From the NCBI GenBank assembly GCA_964019055.1, contig OZ025213.1, positions 6,002,472 through 6,066,471 on the forward strand: DNA of 64,000 nt, written 5' to 3'. Positions within the stretch are counted from its first letter, which is position 1; each line of letters begins with the position of its first letter. The DNA is from Anthopleura xanthogrammica (Eukaryota > Cnidaria > Anthozoa > Actiniaria > Actiniidae). The translations under genes were made by a program, and so were the position numbers. Shown here in pieces: positions 37,001-49,000 of the stretch. Below the pieces are notes generated by a model. It was not told where the DNA came from. It did not search any database and was given only the letters and a program-made list of their open reading frames with translations.

Positions 37001-40000
37001 ATTCCCATACGATTGTATGGAGATTTTTGATTCTTTTTCTTCACTACAGCTCGTAACAAACTTAATGTTGGTAGAAATGTAGGCAATGTTGTGTTTTCTT
37101 CAAATATGAACATTTCAAAACCGCATTGCAAAATTCTTTGGCATGCGCGTTATCGGGACGTCGCGATGAAGTAGGTTTCGAAGGACGTCAAACAAGGCGT
37201 TACCATGACATTCCATAGGCAAGTGCCCTTGATACAAAAGCTTTGCGTTTTCCGACTTTGATTGACGTCAAGCAAAACCCTGTACTATTCTGCGCCTGCG
37301 TATTGACAATGACTCCAAAAGAACATACTTTTAACTTGACTCTTGTTAAGCTTTGTACACCAACACACATATCTTCCAGCATACCCATCTCATCACCTGA
37401 GAAAAACAGGAAACACAAACAATGTTAGAGTTGCTTGTTCTTTCTTTTCTATTCTTCATCTCTAATACCTAATAGTATTCTCAATCTCACTACCGCACCC
37501 CACTCCACTCCACCCCACCCCACCACACCCCACAGACATTAGCAGTTCTGAATTCTAAATTCCATGAAAGAGTTGCAACGTTGAGGAACCACAACTATCC
37601 TTATCAACTGTAACTTACCATTGGTGCTTAGCAAACTTTCAAATTGTGCTAAGAATCCAATATGAATCACTTGTTTCCAGAATGATGGGTTGTCTAGGTT
37701 GGTGTATATCTTGCTGATGAAGCCAGCCACTAAAGCAGTAACCTAATCAGCACAAAAGGAGTGAAAACATCAGTATCAGCTGTAAAACAAATCGTATCTC
37801 AGGGCTTAGCCTCACTTCTGAGATCGGAAAACAAAAGCAAAATTAGAATAACAAAACAAGCAACTCCTCGATTCGAGGCCAAGCTCGCATACACTGGAGT
37901 TTCAAGAGTCATCAACTGGGGCGTCGTAGCCAGGGTTTTGCCTTAGGGGAGCCCAAAACCCGTTTTCAGAACATCAACCAAAAAAACGGCCACTGAAAAA
38001 AAAAGGCAAACCAAAAAAACCGGCAAACACGATGGCGGAGGGGGGGGGGGGGGGGGCTGAACCCCTCTCCCTGGCTACAACCCTGGTCAATAACACTTAA
38101 TCATTGCCAAGCCAAGAAAACAATGAACTTTTATTTGATGCAGTAGAGATTCAGGGATTCTATTCAGATCTAATGACTAGTACTTACAGCATGAGAGAAC
38201 ACAATATCATGTCGCCTTTTGATGGTGTAACGTAATGCAATGTGTTTGGAATCCTCCTGAAAACAATTTGAAAAAAAAAAGAATTAGTGATATACTTAAT
38301 GTAATTTTTTATCAATTTATTTTAAAAGTGTTTAACAAAGAATCTTATTCTCAAGAGAATGACACATGGTCTGAAATGGGAAACATTATGCCTAAGGTAA
38401 ACAGGTCTATTTAGAAACTATAAATTAGTATAGCAGTTCCTCTTTCCCCTGCCACCTTTGCTTCCATTCCCCCACCCTTCTCCCCCTGAGTATAAATGAG
38501 ATGACAATGGTACAATACCTGGAGCTGTGCAAAGACAAGTCCTAAATAGATCTCTTTTGCAAGTCCATCAGCAGCCCGGGAAACATCATGGATCTCAGCC
38601 ATGATAACATCATGCCATGTCTGACCTTTAAACAAACAAACAAACAAGACAAGGAAGATGAGACTGATGAAGTGAACTGCTGTGTCTGCAATTCCACAAT
38701 ATTTTATACTGGGCTACCTGTGGTGCATCAGTTGAAAATGGATTTGGTTTGTTTCCTTATTTTTTCGCTAAAAATGCAAAATGCAAAAGTAGGTACCCTG
38801 GTTGACTTTCTCCAAGCTGACCTCTCTAAGAATTACAGAGTCAGGAGTGAAGGAAGTGAAAAAAGAAGCAAATGTCAAAGTTGCAAAGAGGTTGACTTGT
38901 TCGTCTTGCAGGATTTTCATTTTTGTTTAGTGCCAATAATGAGGTGTATTTCTGGTGTGCATGCTAAATATCAGTACATTATTACCAAGAGCTCAAGCAT
39001 AATTCTGTCTGTGTTTCTTACCCTCTGGTGGCTTTCCTCCTAGCACCATGCCATTGATATGAGTCTGCATGATGATCAAAGTTTGCTGCACCAGTTTGGT
39101 CAGTTCCTGAAAACAATACAACAGTTGTGGTACACTATTCCCTAGGAAGACTGCAAAACACACAGGGTATGGACAAACACTAACTGTTAAAACAAAGCTT
39201 GTGATTGGATCAAATAACAGGGATTGTCATTGGATGATGCTGAACAATGGGTATTGTTCTACATGTCATTTGTGGGTTCATTGCTTTAATTCATCATTTA
39301 TTTGTTATTTGATCCAATACTCCTTTTTCAGTTCTACTCAGTGACCACTAGTTCTAAGTCAAGGTTGGAATTTTCCCACATGATAAATTATAGTAAAGCT
39401 ATGTGCGGCAACTCCAACCCTGACTTGAAACTATTATTCGTGGTCACTGAATGGAACTTTAAAAAGGAGTATTGCAAGCCTATTTGTTCTAGCCTGACAG
39501 TAGATTCCCAATCACAGCATTCAAACTGTTTTATCAGAATGATCAGACAGGTAAATAGCCAGTGGCTAACAAACCTGTGCCCGACTGTGACCCTCATTCC
39601 ATGATTAAATGACTGTGACCCTCATTCCATGATTACATGACTGTGACCCTCATTCCATGATTAAATGACTGTGACCCTCATTCCATGATTAAATTGGAAT
39701 TTAAAAGTTGATTTTTTGCAATGATATGATACAATGATTCACAGTTATACAAAAGCTGCTCTATTATAAACAAAATAATAATAATAATAAGCAAATCAAT
39801 AAAACCTAGATTTAACTTAATGTTTCAGAAAAACAACAAAAATGTGACTCAAAAATGTTCACTTGGTGTATTTTTAGAGCTCTTTGATGTTTAATAATCT
39901 TGATATTTATCAATGAACTTTATCTTTAAATGTTTAAAAGAAATATGATTTTATTGTAATCATTATTTTGATATTATGAATTTAATGCAAAGTGAAGTCT

Positions 40001-43000
40001 GTTAGTAGTTAACATTGTTAGTATAGTTAGTATACTGGTAGTTAAATTATTTACTAATGAACTGTTATTTGTTTAGGTAAAAATTGCTGTTAACAAAATT
40101 TAATGCTTATGCATCATCATCAACATCATCATCACCTTCAAATCATCACCACCATCACATCATCACCATTACATTATCGGCATTACATCATCAATACCAT
40201 CAATCATCAATAATTCATCATCATCAACATCATCATCACATCATCCCAATCCTCATCATTACATCATCATCATCACTACCACCACCATCATCACCACCAC
40301 CATAACCTCCACAACCATCATGACCTCACCATCAACACCATCCATCATCATGGTCATCATCACCATCACATCATCACCACTATCAATCATCAAATCATTC
40401 ATCATCATCACAACATTATCACATCATCATCCCAATCCTCATCATTACATCATCATCATCACATCATCACCACCACCATAACCTCCACAACCATCATGAC
40501 CTCACCATCAACACCATCCATCATCATGGTCATCATCACCACCATCAATCATCAAATCATTCATCATCATCACATCATTATCACATCATCATCACCCCCA
40601 CCACCACCATAACCTCCACCACCATCATGGCCTCACCATCAACACCATCCATCATCATGGTCATCATCACCATCACCATCATCAGCAGTATCATCTTCAT
40701 CATCATTATCATTTAATCAAGATCATATTTTATGTTTTTATACCCCTATACTTTTGAAGTCCATATAGTTTCCTGTGAATCCTTTATCCAATATGTTTAG
40801 ACTGTTAGCTATAAACATGCAAATCAAGAAAGAATGTTAGCACATGGGAAATAATTGAGTCTACCTGTGCTTTATCCCTGGAAAATGCTGTAACATTCCA
40901 CTGCCATTCAGCTAATTAAAAAAAAATAGTTGTGGGATAACATTGTGGAGTAATATTATGAGGCATATATTGCCTTTTTGATGCCATTTGTCGATGGTTT
41001 TTCATCATTAGAAGTTTAGTTTTGTATAGTAATGTTGTACTTTATGACCAATAACACATATAGACCTGTAGGTGATGGGAGGCAAATACTTAGTATAGAG
41101 TTGATAAGTGTTTGGTATGTGAGTACTCAATGATTGACAAATGGTACAGTATGTAAGTGGTTGGTAAGTTGTTGGTAAGTGAATAGTAAATGCATGACAA
41201 ATGCTATGTAAGTGGTTGTTAAGTTGTTGGTCAGTGAATAGTAAATGAATGACAAATGCTATGTAAGTGGTTGGTAAGTTGTTGGTCAGTAAAATAGTAA
41301 ATGAATGACAAATGGTATGTAAGTGGTTGGTAAGTTGTTGGTCAGTGAATAGTAAATGAATGACAAATGCTATGTAAGTGGTTGGTAAGTTGTTGGTTCA
41401 AGAGTAAAGCTAGGTAACTTGTTAGTAACTCCAATGACTTTAGGTAGTATATGGTGTTATACATTGTAGGGTTGGTTGGTCCAGGTAACATGGGGATATA
41501 TCTGGTAATGGTATCCAATTAACTTACAAGATTCACCACCCTGCTCATCATCCTTGGGTCTTGGTACAACCTTTTCTAAGGATGACAGGGAGTCTGTTAC
41601 CAGTGCAGTTTCCCTAAGCTTTAGAAGCTGATTACCCTATCAAGGCAACAGACTTGTCAAATTAACTAAGAAATGATAGATAAATTCAGAAAATATGGAG
41701 TGCATAGATGAATGGAGGGAGAGGGAGAGGGAGAGGGAATGAATGGAGGGATGGAAGATACAATGGACAGACTGATAGTTTGATAAACAAACCATTATAA
41801 ATTTTTAAACTTACGTAAGTAATGTTATTCAATACCTTGTCGGATAGGGCAGTAAGAGTATCTAAAATGTTCTGAAGATTCTTGGACTTCAAAGATCTGA
41901 CAAGGAAAAAGGAGTAGTTACTAATGGTTAGTTCTTAAATTACGTTGGTAATAAGCAAGAACAGTGCCGCAGATGTCCTGTCGACCGAATATCTCCTGTT
42001 TCTCGGCTGTTTCACAGAATTTTATCGTTCTTTTCTTGCCTGATTCCATTCCATGGCTGTTTGACAGCCATTTGACAGCATGGCAACAGTCAGTTGTTTG
42101 TCGATTACACAATGGTAGGCTATTGGCTGCGTAATGGTGAATTGTTGGTGAGATGTCGCTGAGTGAACGACATGTCCACCATGGGATAGCCGCTTGTAAA
42201 CTGTTTTATGGCAGTCTCTTAATTGTTTTACACCTGTTTCTCAATCGTTTTTACAGCCATTTCTCAATCGTCTTTTGGCCATTTCTTAATTATTTAACAG
42301 CCATTTCTCAATCATTTAAATAAATGGCCATTTCTCAATCGTTTAATGGCCATTTCTCAATCGTTTTACGGCAGTTTTTCAATCATTTCATGGCCATTAA
42401 AGGTTGTTTGTCAACCGACTGTCTGCCATAAAGTAATTCCTTTTATTTAGAAAGCATTGGCCACATAATGGCCAGATGACAATGAACTGTTGATGGAGTA
42501 ATGGTTGGATGTTGGCCAAAAAAACAGCCAACAGTTGGTTGACAGGACACCTGGGGTGCTGTACTTGCATTTTACTTATTTCTTGATACTAGTAACACAC
42601 AAATTGTCCACTTAACTTACTGTTTTAGCCGTTCACAAAGCTGAGTGATAAGGAGCTTTAGTCTTTCCAGGTTTGCTGTAAAATAAAATAAACAGATGAT
42701 CCCTAAGCTACCAAGAGAAGTAACTAGACAAACAAGTTAACAGACAAGCAAACAAGCCATTCAAAACGTTTGAGGTACTGGTCATGTGTGATGTAATTAG
42801 CTGTAACAACGTAAGTGTCTTACTAACCTCTGGACTGCTTTAACACTGCTGACTTGTTATCCATTTCAGGTCCACTATGACAAGATAAATTCATATTTTA
42901 TCAGAATGAAGCCAAGGCATGGTATATAAGACTGAGTAGTAGTAAGACACTTTTATACCTTTGCTGTGCTCTCTTGAGGGTCGACATCAACTTTTTGAGT

Positions 43001-46000
43001 CCTCCCTGACCAAATTTTAATGTATGACATACTGGTGCTCCAACTGTTACAATCTCATACACTTTACCTAGACAATTAATAGAATCAATCATAAGTTATG
43101 AAAACAAACTAAGTTCTAGAATTTACGAAGAAATAGAATATGAAAGAATGGAAGGAAAAATGAATGGAAATAGAATAGAGAGGGATTGGGTAAGATTTAA
43201 CTAACATATAAAATCAAAGAAACTATGGAAGAGAAAAATTAAGGGAACCAAAGAAAATCAAAACCTGATCAAGACCACAGTCATGACAGGGAAGTAGTTA
43301 TGGGTTCCCTGTGTAAATGTTATGTAGTTATGGGTTTCCTGGTACCCCCTGCCCCATAGTTCTCTGCGATTGACACAATATCTTGTGGGACGTCAGGGCA
43401 GCCATGTTTGTAGTTTTACTGGTCTTTTGGGAGCAAAAAAGGCCAGTTTACGGCACGTTTACACCACAACATTGCCATCAATCAGTACATGTCAAAAATG
43501 TGTTTGATTGAATTTAATAGCCTATTGCCTGATTTCCCTGTGGTGACTGTTGTCTTAAACAAAAGAAAACATGGAAAACACAATCATTTTATCTTTACAG
43601 TACCTGGACTACAACCATCATTGACCCTTAAACGCTGTAGATGTAAATTAACAGGTACAAAAGCTAGCTGCTTGTGGGCTTTTAGTTTGCTAGGCTTGAA
43701 TGAGTTGCCTGAAAAATTAAGGAATCAATCACAATGAATTTCTTTAACCTTTTTTATTAAATGTTTCCATCTATGTCCCCTCCCCCCTCCACCTTACAGT
43801 ACCCACCAAAAACATTAATATTCCATTACCTTTGAGTTGGGGCACGGCCAGATGGAGGGCACGGGGGACCTGCCTCCACTCCAGCCTGTTGGCTAAGTTT
43901 TGTTTTTTTTGCTTGGCCTTTTTTGACCCATATTCTAAAAACAGGTTTTGGGCCCCCCAAGTCAAAATCCTGGCTATGCCCCTGTTGAGGGACAATATGC
44001 TGGACCCTACCCCTAACTCCCCAAATAATTAAATAATATGCCATTACCTTTGAGGGGCATCAGATCTCTCAGTTGTCCTTTGTATGCAAATATCAATTTA
44101 AAGTGGTTGTCAATAATTTCATGACGAGAATTTTCCCAATCAGGATTCAACTAAAAATAAAGTAAAATTAAAATTTATTGAAATAAAACATTTCTAGATA
44201 CCTTTGATTACTAAAGGAAGGAATGGAGGTTGCTGAAATTCATATCTATTTTACGTTTTTAATGCCTTCTCCTGTACAGCACTTTCCTTTATGCATTGCA
44301 CCTGAAGGGAGGAAGGAAGGAAAAGAATGGAAGGATGGAAGGGAGACAAGAAGGAAGGGAGTCAGGAAGGAAGGAAGGAAGGGAGGGAGGAAGGATGGGA
44401 AGAAGGGAAGAAGGCAGGAAAGAAGGGAGAAAGGAAGGGAGAAAGGAAGGAAGAAAAGGAAGGGAGGGAGGAAGGAAGAGAGAGAAGGAAGGAAGGAAAG
44501 AAATTCAATTTAATTACAATGCAACAATATTATAAGAAAAGAACAGGTATATTCCTTACATCTCCCAGGTGATGAAGTTCAAGGGCTCTCTGATGCTCTT
44601 CAGCAATGTATATTTTCCTTTCAGAAACAAATTATCATGTTAATACATTAAAACATGTGATCTTCAATTGTTAAGATTAAAATCATCAATACGAATATGT
44701 AACTAAGGGAAAACTTACAGCAATTGAATTGGAATCTTGAAGGTTAGCATACTCTCTCCCATTAGCTCCAACACTTTTAGATGTTTACCCGCTTCCCTGA
44801 TAAAAAAGCATTTGAATTTTCTTAAAAAAATTATTTGAATTGGAAAATCATTGTTGATGACCTGCTCTGTATGATAGCTACATAAGCCATACTGTTAGAC
44901 TTGCTTCAAGTCAACCTCTCTGAGACTGACATGAGTCATGAGCAAAGCAAATGAAAAGAAAAGAAAAAACCCAAAGTGAACATCGAAGTCGTGAGAGGTC
45001 GACTTGTTCCTCTTGCAGGATTTTCAATTGCGTTTCGCTCCAAAAATGGTGCGTATTTCTGTAGCATGCGCTAAATTTGTGTACATTGATAGAGAGCACA
45101 AGAATAATTTAGCGACCCAATTTTGAGTCACTAAGATTGGCGGGAAACAAGTTGGAAAAGTCTGTGTTAATTAGTAAGGAGACAAAGGACTTTGCAAAAG
45201 TCTACCGTACTGTTGAAGTAGTCTATAGATTGATTAATGAACTTACCTTGTTGGGAACCTATAGCTTCTGGTGAGGATCTGATCAACAAGAACCATGGCC
45301 TTGCCAGTATTTCTTCTTCCTGTTGGACCCTCTACACCCTACGAGTAAAATGCGGTACATGTGAAATTTAAGCCATCATGAGCTTTTGGGTAAGTTTTCA
45401 ATGAGTAATGCTTACATCATCAGAATCTTGTGATGATGATCGAGGCTTAGCATTTTGTTCTGCCTGAAAATAAGGGAAGAAAAGTCAGAAAAACTCCATA
45501 AGAACAACCATAACATACTGTAGATGCAATTGTTATAACTATTGGAGGGGGTGCAAAGCCTGGAGTTCGAATACCGCACAGAAAAAGTAAAAAATTGCAA
45601 TACTGCAACACTTGCCTTGGTCTCGCATTTACTAAGACAGAACACAGACATTTGTTCACTGATTACCATGGCCTAAGATTTATAATAACTGCAAACCTTG
45701 TATTCTTGTAAAACCGCAATACCACAGGTTGAAATAAAAATCACCGTAAAACCGCACCAAAAATAAGGCAATTACTGCATCACTGCAAACCCTTACATCC
45801 CCCTCCTATTGTGGACCAACCCATAAATAAATTATCTAATAGTCAATATAGAAGATGTATTCTGAATTTGTTTGAGTGACCACAAACAATGGCTCCAAGT
45901 TGAGGTTGGACTTGATAAAATACAGTAAATGTAGTAAATGTTAAGTCCACCCTTGACTCAGAGCCATTGTTTCATGGTCACTCAAGCAATTTGGGAAATG

Positions 46001-49000
46001 TCTATAGAAATCATTAGGCTTCTCACATTTACATTTAAAAAGGAATATCGTATATCTGCGAATAAAATAGTGCACATTTAATCAGACTACATACTTGCCA
46101 TCCCAGTACAATGATTGTTCCACAAGATGCAGATGAATCAAGACCACTATAAAGAGAAAACAATGGGAAATCTGTGAAGTTTACTACCAAACAACCAATC
46201 TAATGTTCACTCCAAATTTCTTCTATATGCCTAAAGGAGGGAAGGGGGAGGTGAAAATAGGGTACGTGCCTAGGAAAAGAAGGATCCTCTGCCAAGAGAG
46301 AATCTAGAAATTCTGGGAATACAAAAAAACTTCTTCAACTTGTTATCACTAATCACTACATGAGCATGAAAGTACAGCAGTGGCGCAGCTCAATTGGGGC
46401 GGGAAAAAATTATTTAGAGAATGTTGGTAACACAAATGAATGTGTGGGGCATGGGTGGCACTGAAAAAGATCTACCCCTGAACATGGACATTAATTTTGT
46501 GTTACTCACGTTAAAGTTAGAACCAGTCTTTGTTCTGGAGCAGATGTGACATCTCTAATGGTACATACAGCATGCCCTAGAATCGACATCTGAAATGCAG
46601 GAAAAAGTTATGTTAAACATTTGCAAATTGTACAGGTAATGTATACTATGCATCGTGCTGTACATGCACTAACTGCCCACAGGAAGCAGGTTGTTTTTCG
46701 ATTTCTTATGAACATGTACTACACAAACATGTACCTCTTCCTTTTCTCTGTCTCTGACGTCAAACACAGCAAGCTTTAATCTAGTAACATCTTGAACTGT
46801 GCCATTGGAAGGAAATACTACTGTTGTTAGGAAGAATGGATCTTGTTGTTGCTAATGAATGAACAAAGAAAGCAAACAAGTTACATGATGTATGGTACTG
46901 TACAGTATGTGTATATCTATCAGAGTGAGTGAGTGTGGAGACAATTCTGAAAAGGGTGCATCATCAGCCCTAGTGGTGGTGGCTATGGTTGGAGGGGTAG
47001 GTGCGTGTGAAACTATACATACATGTATTGCAATTCAATTAAGCAAGATCACTAAGTTAAACTATATTTTATTGAATTGAAAAATGAAGATACATGTAAA
47101 TCTAGTGTTTGGCCTCTATGGTTACATGAGATGTTATATTTACCTCTATGATTTCTGTTTGCGCGTGTTTAATCCAGGTGGATGAAGGTGGAGTCATTGT
47201 CCTTATTTCAACAAATGCATTGGTTGATCTGCCTTCAATAGGGCTAACCAATCCATTACATGCTATCAAACACATAAAAACCAGCAGTAAGGATATTTAA
47301 ATACATAAAAGACTCTTACATTCTTAAAATAGGTAGTATATTTTATCACTCAGCTGACACATGTTGGTCGACAATTGGCTGACAATTGACAGATGGTCAA
47401 GGACACACAGTCATGCATCGGCAGACTTTAATTGGCCGACTGGAAAGTGAGTGTTGGTGAATTGTCAGCAAAGTGTTGGTGAATTTGATCGACGATTGGC
47501 CAACAGTTGGCGGGTTATAGGCAGACACATAATGGGTGGTCATGAAGTACAGGTGTACATGATTAATACTCCCTTCTAATTAATTCATTATGCAATTCCT
47601 TACCAATACACATCTCCAACAGTGGGGTTTCATCTGAGCTGTTGCTTGCTGTACTAGTGGATGAATACTGGCCAATTCCAGGTTTGAGAGGCTAATGAAT
47701 GAAACGCATTTTCAACTTTAATGCTAATGCTATACTCGAACTTTATATCACAATTAAAATGTTCATTTCTAGCACAGATTACATGATAAAGATGACTTCT
47801 TTTACATACTAGGGAGTTAATCATTGACTTTGATTTTTAATATTACATGAAATCACTAGCTGCAAGTTACTTATTGGAATTTGGTAAACTTTTTACTCTT
47901 GCCAGTCAAAGAAAACAATTTCAACATGCAGCTCATATCTATTCATGAGTGCACGTTGGAAACAGATATTACCTCTTGAACTGCTAGTGGATGGTACTCT
48001 GGCAATGGATCCTAAAATACAAGAACGTACAGAAAGTCATCTAAACTGAATTCATATTAATATTTAAAGAAGGCTCATATTCTCTCTAATGAACTTACTT
48101 TTCCAGTGATGTCCATCAGCTGTCTTCTTAAACTTAGGAGTTTATTTCTTAAGCTTTCATAACTAATGATCATTAATAAAATAGAGATTAATACTGATGT
48201 TAAGAGCTTGATATTACTTTTATTGATTCATGAGTTTTCCATATACATATAATACTGTAAATGAGTGGGTCAATGAGACCAATGAGGTTGGTCACTGCCA
48301 GGCCAGGGTTTGTTTCTGTCCTCAGCGGTTTATTTGGAGAGACAGGACTGCTATTTTCACATGGTTATCCACTTTTAGATGTTACTACAAAAGCAACACC
48401 TTTTGGTATAGTATAAGATGCTGAGGTCCAGTTGAGGACTGAACATTATGGCCTCCTACATGAAAGTCTGGTGCTTAAGGTCCAGTGCTGATCTTACCTT
48501 GCACTTTTCATTTTTTCCATCCATTCTTCAGTATCCTTGGTTGACTTTCCTCTAAGGTGATACAGTTGAGTGTCATCTTCATCGAATACTGACAACAAAA
48601 ATGAATACAATTGAATGAGATTTTATTGGGTAGTATGGATGGCATACACCTGTACACTGCTAACATGTTGTCTTTCACCACTGTTTCACCAAGGTTCGGG
48701 TCAGTGGCCCTGTAGACACCATATATGTGAATTGACTTTGTTTGATGTGTTGTTCTTTTCTACTGTACATGTATGCTATGAGGGTCTTTTCTGGATTCTC
48801 TATTGGACCTCTTAATCAGTTGACCTGTGAGTTGAGTGTTGTGTGCATACTGTAGAATATTGAAAATAGTCAGTGGTAATGTGTGTCACTGAGTGAAAAG
48901 TGTTCTCAATTAATAAGAATGCACTAGAACAACTAGTCACTTAGATAAAGAGATTATTATTTATTACAGACTCAAATTATTATTAAAGAGGAATAGGGAC

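Noticed and set aside
40098..40712. CRISPR-like array
   Set aside because: Triplet-based low-complexity repeats without unique spacers, in an intron of a eukaryotic gene.
43771..44044. Frames with [13 protein letters not shown] text
   Set aside because: They read through a MITE-like insertion in an INPP4 intron. Such peptides are typical mobile-element translations, not genes.
44223..44572. Gly/Arg/Lys/Glu-rich open frames
   Set aside because: GGAA-type low-complexity DNA in an INPP4 intron.
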